NCBI GenBank assembly: GCA_023150945.1
Contig: JAKLJX010000007.1
Coordinates: 274,123 to 338,122 of the forward strand
Length of the DNA: 64,000 nucleotides
Reading direction: 5' to 3'
Origin: a bacterium
Lineage (GTDB): Bacteria; Zhuqueibacterota; Zhuqueibacteria; Zhuqueibacterales; Zhuqueibacteraceae
Below the pieces are notes generated by a model. That model was not told where the DNA came from, did no database searches, and saw only the letters and a list, made by a program, of their open reading frames with translations. Shown one piece after another: positions 42,881 through 51,610 of this stretch (its first letter is position 1; each line of letters opens with the position of its first letter). Position numbers and translations under genes: made by a program.

Positions 42881-45427
42881 ATGCCCAAAAAATTCCTGAC
42901 GATACACGGCCACTTCTACCAACCGCCCCGCGAAAACCCCTGGACTGAAGCCATCGAGCGCCAAGACGGTGCCGCGCCGTTTCATGATTGGAACGAGCGC
43001 ATCGACCATGAGTGCTACACGCCCAATGCCTACGCCCGCATCAGCGATCACGACAACCGCATTACCACCATCGCCAACAATTTCGAGTGGATCAGCTTCA
43101 ACTTCGGGCCGACGCTGCTGAGCTGGCTGGAGAAGTTCTCGCCCCGCACTTACGAACGCATTCTTGCCGCCGACCGCAACAGCTTGCGCCGCCATCCCGG
43201 CCACGGCGCCGCCCTGGCGCAGGCTTACAACCACGCGATTTTGCCCCTGTGCAACGAGCAGGATCTGAACACCCAAATCCGCTGGGGCCTGGCGGATTTC
43301 CGTTACCGCTTTGGCCGCGAGCCGGAAGCGCTGTGGCTGCCGGAAACCGCGGTGAATGAGCGCGTCATGCGAGCGCTCATCGCTCATCAGATGAAGTATG
43401 TGATTCTCTCGCCCTATCAGGCCCGGCGCGTGCGGCCGCTCGCCGGCGGTGACTGGCGCGCCGTCGAGCAGGGCGAGATCGACGTCACCCAGCCCTATCG
43501 CTGGTTCGACCGCAACGCCGGCGGCGAACGCATACCCGGGCGGTTCATCGACGTTTTCTTCTATCACGGCGGCCTGGCACGCGGCGTCGGTTTCGAGCAT
43601 CTGGTGCGGGATGCCAAGCATTTTGCCGGCCAGGTGGATGCCGCCTTCAGCAACCACGGCAGCAATCAACCCCAGCTCGTCTCCATCGCCACCGACGGCG
43701 AAACCTACGGCCATCACGAACATTTTGCCGAACGCGGCCTGGCTTATTTGCTGCAACGTGCCGCGCCGCAGCGTGACATTGCCATCACCACCTACGGCGC
43801 CTATCTCGCCGAGCATCCGCCGCAGCAGGAAGTGGATTTGAAAACGGGCCCCAACGGCGAAGGCACGGCGTGGAGCTGCGCCCACGGCGTCGGCCGCTGG
43901 GCGCGCAATTGCGGCTGCCGGAGCGGCGGCCCCGCAGAATGGCAGCAGGAGTGGCGCGCGCCCCTGCGCGAAGCCCTGGATCAACTGCGCGACGAGCTTA
44001 ACCAACTCGCGCTCGAATTCGGCGAGCCGCTGTTCAAAGACCTGCCGGCGGCACGGGACGGCTACATCGCAGTCATCCTGCAGCGCACGCCCGAGCGCCT
44101 GCAAAGCTTTCTCGACCGCCACCAGCGCCAGCCGCTGAGTCCCGAGCAAAAAATCGCCGCCATCAAATTGATGGAGATGCTGCGCAACGCCCAGCTCATG
44201 TACACGAGCTGCGGCTGGTTCTTCACCGAGCTTTCCGGCATCGAAACGGTGCAGATCATCCAATATGCCGCGCGCGCGATTCAACTGGCGGAGGCCCTGA
44301 GCCGGCGGCCGTTCGAAGAGAATTTTCTGCGGAACCTCAAGGCCGCGCCCAGCAACGTGAAAGCCTACCGCGACGGTGAAGGCGTTTATGACAAGCTGGT
44401 GCGGCCGGCGATCGTTTCGTTCACGCGCGTCATCAACACCTATGCCTTTCGCGCGCTGTTCTTCGAGGCGCCCGCGCAGGAGAAACTCTATCATTATTCC
44501 CTGCAGCGCGAAGACCTCACCACCGCGGCCGCCGCCGGCGCTTCCCTGCTCACCGGCCTGGTGCAGGCACAGTCCGGCATCACCACCGAGAGCCTGCGCT
44601 ACGGCTTTGCCTTGATCAAGCACGGCAGCGCCGACACCGCGCAATGCTTCATCCGCCGGGTGACGGGCACCTGGAATTATCACACGCAGCGCGACGCACT
44701 GGTTCAACGCTTGCACGCCGGCAGCGAGCTGGCCGACTATCTGCAAAAACACTGGGCGATGCAGGGCTACGGCCTGCAAAACATCTTCCTCGAAGAACGC
44801 CAGCAACTGATCCGTCTCATGCTGCAGGATCGTCTGGACGAAATCGGCGAAGCCTATCGCCAGCTCTACGAAGACAATCTCACCCTGATCCGCAACCTGC
44901 GCGACCTCGGTGCCACCATTCCCGAAGAACTCAGTGTGCCGGCGCGCTATACCCTCAGCCTCGAGCTGCGCCGCGAAATCGAACGGCTCGGTGAGACCAC
45001 GGAAACGGAAGCCTACCGCCGCTGCCTGGAAATCTCACGGTTGGCCGAGAAACTCGGCATCGAGCTCAGCACCGAGTGGGCGGGGCAACATCTGCAAGCC
45101 ATGCTGGAAAAGCGGCTGCATGCACTCTCCGCCAACTTCGGTCCGGCGTGCTGTCAGGAAATTCTCAGCCTGATCGACATCGCGCAAAAACTCAAACTGC
45201 GCCTGACTCCCGATCACATCCAAAACACCATCTTCGAGCTGCTGCAAGACCGGGTGCAACCGTTGATCGACACGGTCGCCGCCGATCCGCAAAACCGGCA
45301 GGCCTATGAACTCAGCACGCTCTTCCTGCAAATTGCCTATCATTTCAATTTCAATATCAAAGCCTACAAGGATCGCATGAAGGCGCTGGAGGAGCAGTTG
45401 GCTGCCGACCCCAGTGTGTGGCCTTAG
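42881..45427 (+). CDS. GH57 family glycoside hydrolase with DUF3536 domain
   Basis: Start ATG 42881 (MPKKFLTIHGHFYQPPRENP) is chosen because the GH57 domain begins with HGHFYQPPRE. The 848-residue protein has WLPETAVNERVMRAL and the region VSIATDGETYGHHEHFAERG typical of this subfamily; the rest (about 320-848, TSCGWFFTELSGIETVQII, LRNLRDLGATIPEELSVP) matches DUF3536. The group is annotated as alpha-amylase or glycogen-related, but the substrate of DUF3536 members is not established. No signal peptide, so cytoplasmic. With the GH13 amylase it points to alpha-glucan metabolism. Confidence 0.9.
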   Translation: MPKKFLTIHGHFYQPPRENPWTEAIERQDGAAPFHDWNERIDHECYTPNAYARISDHDNRITTIANNFEWISFNFGPTLLSWLEKFSPRTYERILAADRNSLRRHPGHGAALAQAYNHAILPLCNEQDLNTQIRWGLADFRYRFGREPEALWLPETAVNERVMRALIAHQMKYVILSPYQARRVRPLAGGDWRAVEQGEIDVTQPYRWFDRNAGGERIPGRFIDVFFYHGGLARGVGFEHLVRDAKHFAGQVDAAFSNHGSNQPQLVSIATDGETYGHHEHFAERGLAYLLQRAAPQRDIAITTYGAYLAEHPPQQEVDLKTGPNGEGTAWSCAHGVGRWARNCGCRSGGPAEWQQEWRAPLREALDQLRDELNQLALEFGEPLFKDLPAARDGYIAVILQRTPERLQSFLDRHQRQPLSPEQKIAAIKLMEMLRNAQLMYTSCGWFFTELSGIETVQIIQYAARAIQLAEALSRRPFEENFLRNLKAAPSNVKAYRDGEGVYDKLVRPAIVSFTRVINTYAFRALFFEAPAQEKLYHYSLQREDLTTAAAAGASLLTGLVQAQSGITTESLRYGFALIKHGSADTAQCFIRRVTGTWNYHTQRDALVQRLHAGSELADYLQKHWAMQGYGLQNIFLEERQQLIRLMLQDRLDEIGEAYRQLYEDNLTLIRNLRDLGATIPEELSVPARYTLSLELRREIERLGETTETEAYRRCLEISRLAEKLGIELSTEWAGQHLQAMLEKRLHALSANFGPACCQEILSLIDIAQKLKLRLTPDHIQNTIFELLQDRVQPLIDTVAADPQNRQAYELSTLFLQIAYHFNFNIKAYKDRMKALEEQLAADPSVWP

Positions 45428-45844
45428 CGCAATAGCGGCAAATCGCCGCGGGCTTTTCTTTGCCAGGATTCAGACTCAATCCTGTAGATTCTGCAATCCT
45501 GTCTCAGCTTGCTTTTGGGGTTCTTTCGGTGCACGGCAACTTTGAGAAATATTTCCGCGACTCCTGTCATCCAAAGCGAATTCTGCGAGAATGCAAACAC
45601 AGCGCCGAGTGCTTCACAAGATTCCACTGAATGACATTGTCAATCTCGCAGCGCGGCAACTTGCCGCAACCAAATCTGTCAACCGCGAATCAACGCTAAT
45701 CAACGCGAATAAAAAATTAGCGTACATTCGCGTGAATTAGCGGTTCGCGAAAATCTTCGCGGTTGTGATAGTTTTTCCGGAGTAATACTATACAAAACGG
45801 AAGCCCCCGCGTACCCGCTTGCCCAGTCATCGTGAGTCGGAATC
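45428..45844. other. intergenic stretch carrying one copy of the 145-bp repeat
   Basis: The GH57 gene ends at 45427 and glycerate kinase starts at 45845. No gene is seen. The right half is the repeat at 45648-45792. Confidence 0.6.
45648..45792 (+). repeat. 145-bp dispersed repeat, copy 1
   Basis: It runs from GCAGCGCGGCAACTTG to AGTAATACTATA and is repeated, inverted, at 58082-58226 with only a few single-base differences. It contains an imperfect palindrome: AACCGCGAATCAACGC on one side and CGTGAATTAGCGGTT on the other, around an A-run. No coding content. It looks like a palindromic intergenic repeat or MITE-like element. Confidence 0.85.
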
Positions 45845-47188
45845 ATGCATGCCCCCGAGCTCAAAAAACTCCGGCATCATGCCCGCGAAATTTTTCTCGC
45901 CGGCTTGAGCGCCGTGGATCCTGAAAGAGCCGTTTTGCGCACCCTGCAGCGCGAAGGCGCCCTGCTGCACCTCGCCGGCGAAACCTTCGACCTCAACAAA
46001 TTCGGCCGGGTGCTGGTGCTGGGCGCCGGCAAGGCCTCGCCCGCCATGGCAGCCGCTGTAGAAACCCGCCTGGTCGATCGCATCGCCGAAGGCCTGATCG
46101 TCACCAAAGACGGCCATGGCCGGCCGCTGCGAAAATGCCAGGTGTTGGAAGCCGGCCACCCCATTCCCGACAGCCGCGGGGAGCAGGCCGCGCGCCGGCT
46201 GCTGCATTTGGCCGAGACCGCGCAGATCAATGATCTCGTCATCTGTCTCATCTCCGGAGGCGGCTCCGCGCTGCTGCCGTTGCCTGCCGGCGAAATCACC
46301 CTGGCGGACGAACAACAGGTCACCGAGTTGCTGCTCAGTCACGGCGTCACCATTCATGAGATCAACACCGTGCGCAAGCACATTTCGCGCTTGAAGGGCG
46401 GCCAGCTCGCGCGCACGGTTTATCCCGCCACCCTCGTCACCCTGGTTCTTTCCGACGTCATCGGCGATCCGCTCGACATCATCGCCTCCGGCCCGACCGT
46501 GCCGGATCCCTCCAAGTTCTCCGATGCCGAGCGCGTGCTGGTGCTCTACGGCGTCTGGCCCAAGCTGCCGGCAAGCGTGCGCGACTATCTCACCGCCGGC
46601 TGCCGCGGCCACGCGCCGGAAACGCCCAAGCCCAACGATCCGATCTTCGCCAAAACCCTGGCGCACATTGTCGGCTGCAACGCCGACGCGCTCTCCGTCT
46701 GTGAAATGCACGCGCGCAGCCTGGGCTACAACACCATGGTGCTGAGCCATCGCGTGCAGGGCGAAGCGCGCGAGATCGGCCGTTTCTATGCCGCGCTGTT
46801 GCACCACGTGGTCGATCGCGGCCAGCCCCTCGCGGCGCCGGCCTGCATTCTCGCCGGCGGCGAAACCACAGTGACGCTGCGCAATCCGCGCGGCAAGGGC
46901 GGCCGCAACCAGGAGATGGCGTTGTCGGTCGCGCTCGACATCGACGGGCTGCCCAACTGCGTGTTTCTCTCCGCGGGCACCGACGGCACCGACGGCCCCA
47001 CCGATGCCGCCGGCGCCTTTGCCGACGGCTGGACCATTGCCCACGCCCGCACCCGCGGCATGCGCTTCTTCTCCAGCTTCCTGCGCGACAACGACAGCTA
47101 CAACTTCTTCAGCCAACTCGGCGATCTCTTCATCACCGGCCCGACCGGCACGAATGTGATGGATGTGCAGATTATGCTGGTGAGTTGA
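45845..47188 (+). CDS. glycerate 2-kinase, MOFRL/DUF4147 (GckA) family
   Basis: The 447-residue protein shows the two-domain layout of class II glycerate kinases: N-terminal GRVLVLGAGKASPAMAAAVE, VLEAGHPIPDSRG, ICLISGGGSALLPLP and INTVRKHISRLKGGQLA; C-terminal MOFRL region with AGGETTVTLRNPRGKGGRNQ and LSAGTDGTDGPTDAAGA. It phosphorylates D-glycerate with ATP, giving 2-phosphoglycerate in most family members. ATG 45845 follows the 145-bp repeat by 52 bases. It stands alone on its transcript. Confidence 0.93.
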   Translation: MHAPELKKLRHHAREIFLAGLSAVDPERAVLRTLQREGALLHLAGETFDLNKFGRVLVLGAGKASPAMAAAVETRLVDRIAEGLIVTKDGHGRPLRKCQVLEAGHPIPDSRGEQAARRLLHLAETAQINDLVICLISGGGSALLPLPAGEITLADEQQVTELLLSHGVTIHEINTVRKHISRLKGGQLARTVYPATLVTLVLSDVIGDPLDIIASGPTVPDPSKFSDAERVLVLYGVWPKLPASVRDYLTAGCRGHAPETPKPNDPIFAKTLAHIVGCNADALSVCEMHARSLGYNTMVLSHRVQGEAREIGRFYAALLHHVVDRGQPLAAPACILAGGETTVTLRNPRGKGGRNQEMALSVALDIDGLPNCVFLSAGTDGTDGPTDAAGAFADGWTIAHARTRGMRFFSSFLRDNDSYNFFSQLGDLFITGPTGTNVMDVQIMLVS

Positions 47189-48048
47189 GGGGGGGGTGGG
47201 CTTTGGGGAAGTCCGCCAGCTTTCTGTGAGATTGAGCTTCCTCCGCCTGTCATGCCGAAAGACTTGATTTGCAAAAGTTTTTCCCATGCCAGACGACTCC
47301 CCTTCCCCCCAAAATACAAATGTTACAATTACACAAAATTTGTTCTTGATTTATTAAAAAAAACTTTGCATCTAGGCGCCACCATAGCTGTTGGTTGCAT
47401 GTCTTTGCGCGAATAAGTCTCACCCTCAAATCTCATTACAATCGCATTTTCTGACTGCCACGCTCCTGAATGGTCGCGGGAGACGTGGTGGCATAATTGT
47501 CCAGGGGAGGTTCGTTTCACCGGCATCTTTTAAGCCCGAAAAGAGGCCAATCGCGGCAAGCGAAGTTTGGAAACGAACCGTGTACTTCAACCAGGCACTT
47601 AAGGCAAAGGCAAAATTCCTTCCCCCTCTCCAATCGCCAAGTGATTCGTCCACGTGAGTAATCCGGAAGCCGCGCTACGGCCGGTGGACGCGGCTGGCAG
47701 AGAAGCAGCATCTCGGCGGGACGCAATCACTCTGGCATCTCAGAACACAGCATCGCCTCACAGCAACGATCGAAGCTGAGATCGGTTGTACCCGGGCTGA
47801 CCTCGAGAACCGCGCCGGTTGCAGCGCGGGCCGTTGGATTTGCTGTTGCGGTAGATGAAGCTGTCCCCTCCTGCATGAACTGCTTCTGCGATCCTGCACT
47901 CTATTGACAATTTGAATTCTCAAGCCAGCCGCCCCGCTGGAAGGATTCGGCGCATACACAATGGTATATCGCGAAATGGGTGTCGTGGCGTGAATTGAAG
48001 GATTCAAGGGTGGTTTGTTTCTTGACGAAGAAAGGAAGGGAGTGAACA
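47189..48048. other. 860-base stretch without a supported gene
   Basis: It starts with a G-run after the kinase stop, then an AT-rich segment (about 47300-47370) and mixed sequence. No frame resembles a known protein and no RNA fold was recognised. It separates the G+C-rich kinase from the AT-rich three-gene group and may hold that group's promoter. GAAAGGAAGGGAG precedes the next start. Confidence 0.5.
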
Positions 48049-48930
48049 ATGGAACGGGAACAAAGGGTAAACGTCGTCAACACGTCGAAAGCCGCACCAG
48101 CCCAGCGTCGCAGCAGATCACACGGAAGAGTTGTTGGCTACTTTCTGCACATTCTGTGGGAGCATCCGGCGTTGATCATCCCCATGTTCTTTGCAATTGC
48201 AACGGTAATTGGTTTCTACTATCAAATTACCTTTTATGATCTATTTCGGGTCAACATTGTCAATTTCTCCCGCCCGGAAGATTTCTTTTTTGGCTGGATG
48301 CAGCACCGGCCTGCGATCTATGCTGTCTTTGGTTCCACGCTTGCGATGATTGGATTCTTTTGGGGAAGCGAATGGGGAAGACGTTTTGTCTGTCAGGGAC
48401 TCACTCGAAGCATGATACTCAATAGACTTGGAGTAGCATCCATTGCGTTGGTTATCGTATTGGTCGTAATTCTGTTATTTGATCTGACTTTGCCGAGGGC
48501 TGTGACGAGCATACTCAACAAGCAGCTCCTTATTTATGGTACGAACACAACCTGTACAATTATTATTGGTTTTATGCTCCATCCCTTCTTGTCACTTATT
48601 CCAATAGAACCAAACAAGCGTGAACATAGCAAGAAAATAAGGCGACGAATTTTATATAGCAGCACACTAATAGTGATGTTCTTCTTCTTCCTCATGTTAC
48701 GGGGTCAGCTTCAAAGCATTGCTGCTGATCAGATAAATCAGTCGAAGAGCAAAGATATTGACTATTTGGTGTACATCAAGTCGGATCAAGGCATGAACCC
48801 CGAACCTCTAACGCTTCGATTTATGGGCTCGACGAGTGCGTATAAGCTATTCTATCGCAAACAAGACAACAGCTTTGTCGCTATTCCCCAGGAGCATATC
48901 GCATTGATCATGACAAAATATGGGTACTGA
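48049..48930 (+). CDS. multi-pass membrane protein of unknown function
   Basis: The 293-residue protein has five or so hydrophobic segments: ALIIPMFFAIATVIGFYY, AIYAVFGSTLAMIGFFWG, VASIALVIVLVVILLFDL, CTIIIGFMLHPFLSLI and LIVMFFFFLMLR. A polar C-terminal domain of about 75 residues follows, including DYLVYIKSDQGMNPEPLTL. No family was recognised. The DNA is clearly more AT-rich than genes before and after the group. The next gene starts 2 bases after its stop, so both are one operon. Ribosome site GAAGGGAG. Confidence 0.7.
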   Translation: MEREQRVNVVNTSKAAPAQRRSRSHGRVVGYFLHILWEHPALIIPMFFAIATVIGFYYQITFYDLFRVNIVNFSRPEDFFFGWMQHRPAIYAVFGSTLAMIGFFWGSEWGRRFVCQGLTRSMILNRLGVASIALVIVLVVILLFDLTLPRAVTSILNKQLLIYGTNTTCTIIIGFMLHPFLSLIPIEPNKREHSKKIRRRILYSSTLIVMFFFFLMLRGQLQSIAADQINQSKSKDIDYLVYIKSDQGMNPEPLTLRFMGSTSAYKLFYRKQDNSFVAIPQEHIALIMTKYGY

Positions 48931-48932
48931 CA

Positions 48933-50285
48933 ATGATGAAAGAGCCAACTCGTAAGTCCCCAAAAGCCGGACATAAGGATCCAGCGACACCCAATATCCC
49001 TCTAAGAAATAAGGAAAAATCAAGAGAAAGCAACATTTGGATTGCGGTAGCCTTAGTTATTCTTCTTGCCATGACAATATTCAGTTCACAAAACTCAAAT
49101 TGCAAGCAACCTTCTATAGATATAATGATTGCCACTACACCTGATGGCGTCGATATTTACCGAGACAAGATTTATATTGGCACAACCAACTACAGCCTCC
49201 AGCTCAAGATCGGGAGGGAATACAGCTATATTCTTCGGAAAAGAGGATATGACGACTTACCAATTACAATAAAGGCAGAAAGAGATACTTCTTATCACTA
49301 CACACTCATTCCATCTTTTACAACAATTTATGTGCAATCAACTCCCTCAGGTGCATCCATTTATGGAGGCGCTAACTATTCCAGCTTAATCGGTCACACA
49401 ACGCATTCTATTCCCAACCGCCAACCTGGTGATACACTCAAATTCAAACTGACAAAGTCCGGTTATTACGACCAAATGATTTCCATCGTTGTGTCACAAG
49501 AGAAGAGTAACTTTCACTACAACCTTCAACCTATTTTACCCAGTGCTGCAAGGCCATCCACACCAACTAGTACTTCCAGCCTTGCATCCATCTGTGTTGT
49601 CTCCTTTCCTGCAGGCGCATCCGTCTTTCTGAATGGGGATTTGGCCGGAAGGACGCCCTACAACGCGACACATCCGGCTGGAAAATATGAACTCACACTA
49701 AAAAAGAATGGCTTTAAGGATTGGTATCAGGATTTTACACTCGGAATGGCTGGGCAAAATATCAATGCAACGCTGCAGTGCCGTACGGGTAGGCTCTCAG
49801 TCACCATAGGCCCCGCGGAGTTTACGCTATGGGTTGGCAGCCGCAAGTATGTCAATTCCCTTCCCGACAGTGTCATGTGTGTTGGATCGCACACAATACC
49901 TATCCGTGATTCCAGAAATGTCCTGTTGTGGCAGGAAGCTGTAGAGATTAACGAAAACGAAACCACGAAGCTTCACATTAATTTTAAGGACACAGCATAT
50001 GTATTTGTTTCAGCGCGCTATGGCAACCAGCCAGTTGATGCTTATGTCATCGTCGATGGTGACACGATCAAAAACAAAGAGGAGGCCCTGAAAACCCCGT
50101 TACGCGTTCCGGTGAGAGTGGGCTGGCGTGAGTTGAAGCTTTATCACAAAGACTACGAATTTGAAGTCACGCAGTTCAACGCCTCCCAAAAGGGAGTCGA
50201 AATCGAAAAAAGCTTGCAGGCAAGACCAGTCAAAAACGACACTCTATCAACCAAGAGCAGTGGCAATAGAGGGTTTCAAAATTGA
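48933..50285 (+). CDS. membrane-anchored PEGA-domain protein
   Basis: The 450-residue protein has a basic N-terminus, one transmembrane helix (about 36-51, WIAVALVILLAMTIF) and then repeated beta domains. PEGA-like units are visible: TTPDGVDIYRDKIYIGTT, QSTPSGASIYGG and VVSFPAGASVFLNGDLAGRT followed by GKYELTLKKNGFKDW. The rest is more beta sandwich-like. PEGA domains occur on the outer face of membranes of FCB bacteria and are thought to bind ligands or partners. It is AT-rich like the gene before it. Its place between a membrane protein and a secreted protein suggests one envelope complex (inference). Confidence 0.8.
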   Translation: MMKEPTRKSPKAGHKDPATPNIPLRNKEKSRESNIWIAVALVILLAMTIFSSQNSNCKQPSIDIMIATTPDGVDIYRDKIYIGTTNYSLQLKIGREYSYILRKRGYDDLPITIKAERDTSYHYTLIPSFTTIYVQSTPSGASIYGGANYSSLIGHTTHSIPNRQPGDTLKFKLTKSGYYDQMISIVVSQEKSNFHYNLQPILPSAARPSTPTSTSSLASICVVSFPAGASVFLNGDLAGRTPYNATHPAGKYELTLKKNGFKDWYQDFTLGMAGQNINATLQCRTGRLSVTIGPAEFTLWVGSRKYVNSLPDSVMCVGSHTIPIRDSRNVLLWQEAVEINENETTKLHINFKDTAYVFVSARYGNQPVDAYVIVDGDTIKNKEEALKTPLRVPVRVGWRELKLYHKDYEFEVTQFNASQKGVEIEKSLQARPVKNDTLSTKSSGNRGFQN

Positions 50286-50329
50286 GATTGCCGACTATGA
50301 GATGGCAACTGGCTTTGGGGAGGGGAAGA

Positions 50330-51523
50330 ATGATTCATCATATCGCGCGAAATAGAACCGCTTCATCGCTGGCCATTCAACGAGCCTTTTGGCCATGGCT
50401 GACAGCTCTGATGCTGATTCAGTTGTCACCCCTCTCCCCGATGCTTGCTCAGGATTCTTGTGCTACCCTTGTCGATTCAGCCATGATCAAAGCGAGAAAT
50501 GCAACCAACTCGAGCCATTTCAATCAGGCGGTCGAAATTGCAAAGAGAGTCGAGCAATTGCAATGTTCGCCAAAGTATCTTGCCAAGGCATATGAAGTCA
50601 TGGCTTACGTCATCTTTTCCAGTGGATACAACAATCCTTCTCATGAACAAAGGGCAAAAGATTACTTGTGCAAAATGCGGAAATTAGGTTTCTTCCAATC
50701 TCTGAGTGATGCAGCAAAGAGCCAACTTGGAAAATTAATTGCTGAGATCGAGGGCGATTCAGATTGTGCGCCTGCGATCGTCACACCTCAACCACAACCC
50801 ATAGTATCCACGAAAGTCAATCTTGGCCTCACCTCCGGCTACCTCCACGCCTGGGACCTGCCGGAAGATCTGCGTCGATCCTGGCCAGGAGGGGAGTGGC
50901 TGAACGACCCGCGCCTCGGCGCGGAAATTCGGGTCGGGGAACGGGCTGATCTCGGGCTGACAATGACGGCAGCAACGCTTCCCCTCTCACAAGAGCAGGG
51001 TGGCCCCAAGAATCTCGTTCTCTATGGCTCGTCCGTGGAATTGAAATATCACCTGCGCGAGCGGGACGCCGCCGTGCCGGTCTATTGTCTCGCGGCACTG
51101 GGCGGAACGTGGTCGAAAACATCGGACTCGTGGGCATTGTCGACAAGCATCGGTGGCAAATTTGCTCCCAGTATCGCCCTCGGCGCGGGCTTGCGCTGGA
51201 GATTCCACGACTCATTTCCAATCAGCCTATTTCTCGAAACCCGGATAACAAGATTGCTTGGCTCAGGCCCAAAACTGCAGAGCGAAGAAGTCACTTTCTT
51301 TCACGGCTCGCAAGTCGGTTTTCACCTTCCCTTGCTCAACACCAAAGCCAAATCCTCATCTCGAGCAAACACAAAGCCGCGGGAGAGATTTTGGGAGAAA
51401 ATGGGGAAGATCGCAGTGCCCCTCGGCTTGACGGTGGGAGGTGCAATACTTGCCTGGCGTCAAAACAAACCGCCGGGAAATGGCATCCTCCCCGATCCCC
51501 CGCCACCGCCGGACGGCGGTTAG
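50330..51523 (+). CDS. secreted protein, N-terminal helical and C-terminal barrel-like domains
   Basis: Start ATG 50330 (MIHHIARNRT) has GGGGAGGGGAAG upstream. The 397-residue protein has a signal peptide (LTALMLIQLSPLSPMLAQ). Residues 45-145 are helical with tetratricopeptide-like look (HFNQAVEIAKRVEQLQCSPKY). From about 160 beta-strands follow (NLGLTSGYLHAW, SVELKYHLRE, ALGAGLRWRF, GSQVGFHLPLL), and the end is Pro-rich (PPGNGILPDPPPPPDGG). It could be an outer-membrane partner of the two membrane proteins encoded upstream. Base composition rises from AT-rich to G+C-rich around 50820, inside the gene, a possible junction. Confidence 0.65.
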   Translation: MIHHIARNRTASSLAIQRAFWPWLTALMLIQLSPLSPMLAQDSCATLVDSAMIKARNATNSSHFNQAVEIAKRVEQLQCSPKYLAKAYEVMAYVIFSSGYNNPSHEQRAKDYLCKMRKLGFFQSLSDAAKSQLGKLIAEIEGDSDCAPAIVTPQPQPIVSTKVNLGLTSGYLHAWDLPEDLRRSWPGGEWLNDPRLGAEIRVGERADLGLTMTAATLPLSQEQGGPKNLVLYGSSVELKYHLRERDAAVPVYCLAALGGTWSKTSDSWALSTSIGGKFAPSIALGAGLRWRFHDSFPISLFLETRITRLLGSGPKLQSEEVTFFHGSQVGFHLPLLNTKAKSSSRANTKPRERFWEKMGKIAVPLGLTVGGAILAWRQNKPPGNGILPDPPPPPDGG

Positions 51524-51610
51524 GCTGAAGGCAAAGCCTGAAACCTTGCCAGAATCGGCGAGGTGACGGCTTGGATGAAATACAAAACACCCAAACCCCG
51601 GTGAAGTAAT

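Noticed and set aside
42728..44806. 692-codon open frame on the minus strand
   Set aside because: It lies entirely opposite the GH57 gene, which has clear family motifs. The frame is open only because of G+C-rich codon use and resembles no family.
45827..47287. 486-codon open frame on the minus strand
   Set aside because: Antisense shadow of glycerate kinase with low-complexity Gly/Ala/Arg content.
47300..47660. Protein-like frames after the glycerate kinase
   Set aside because: Frames on both strands are of similar length, contain no domain and have no ribosome sites.
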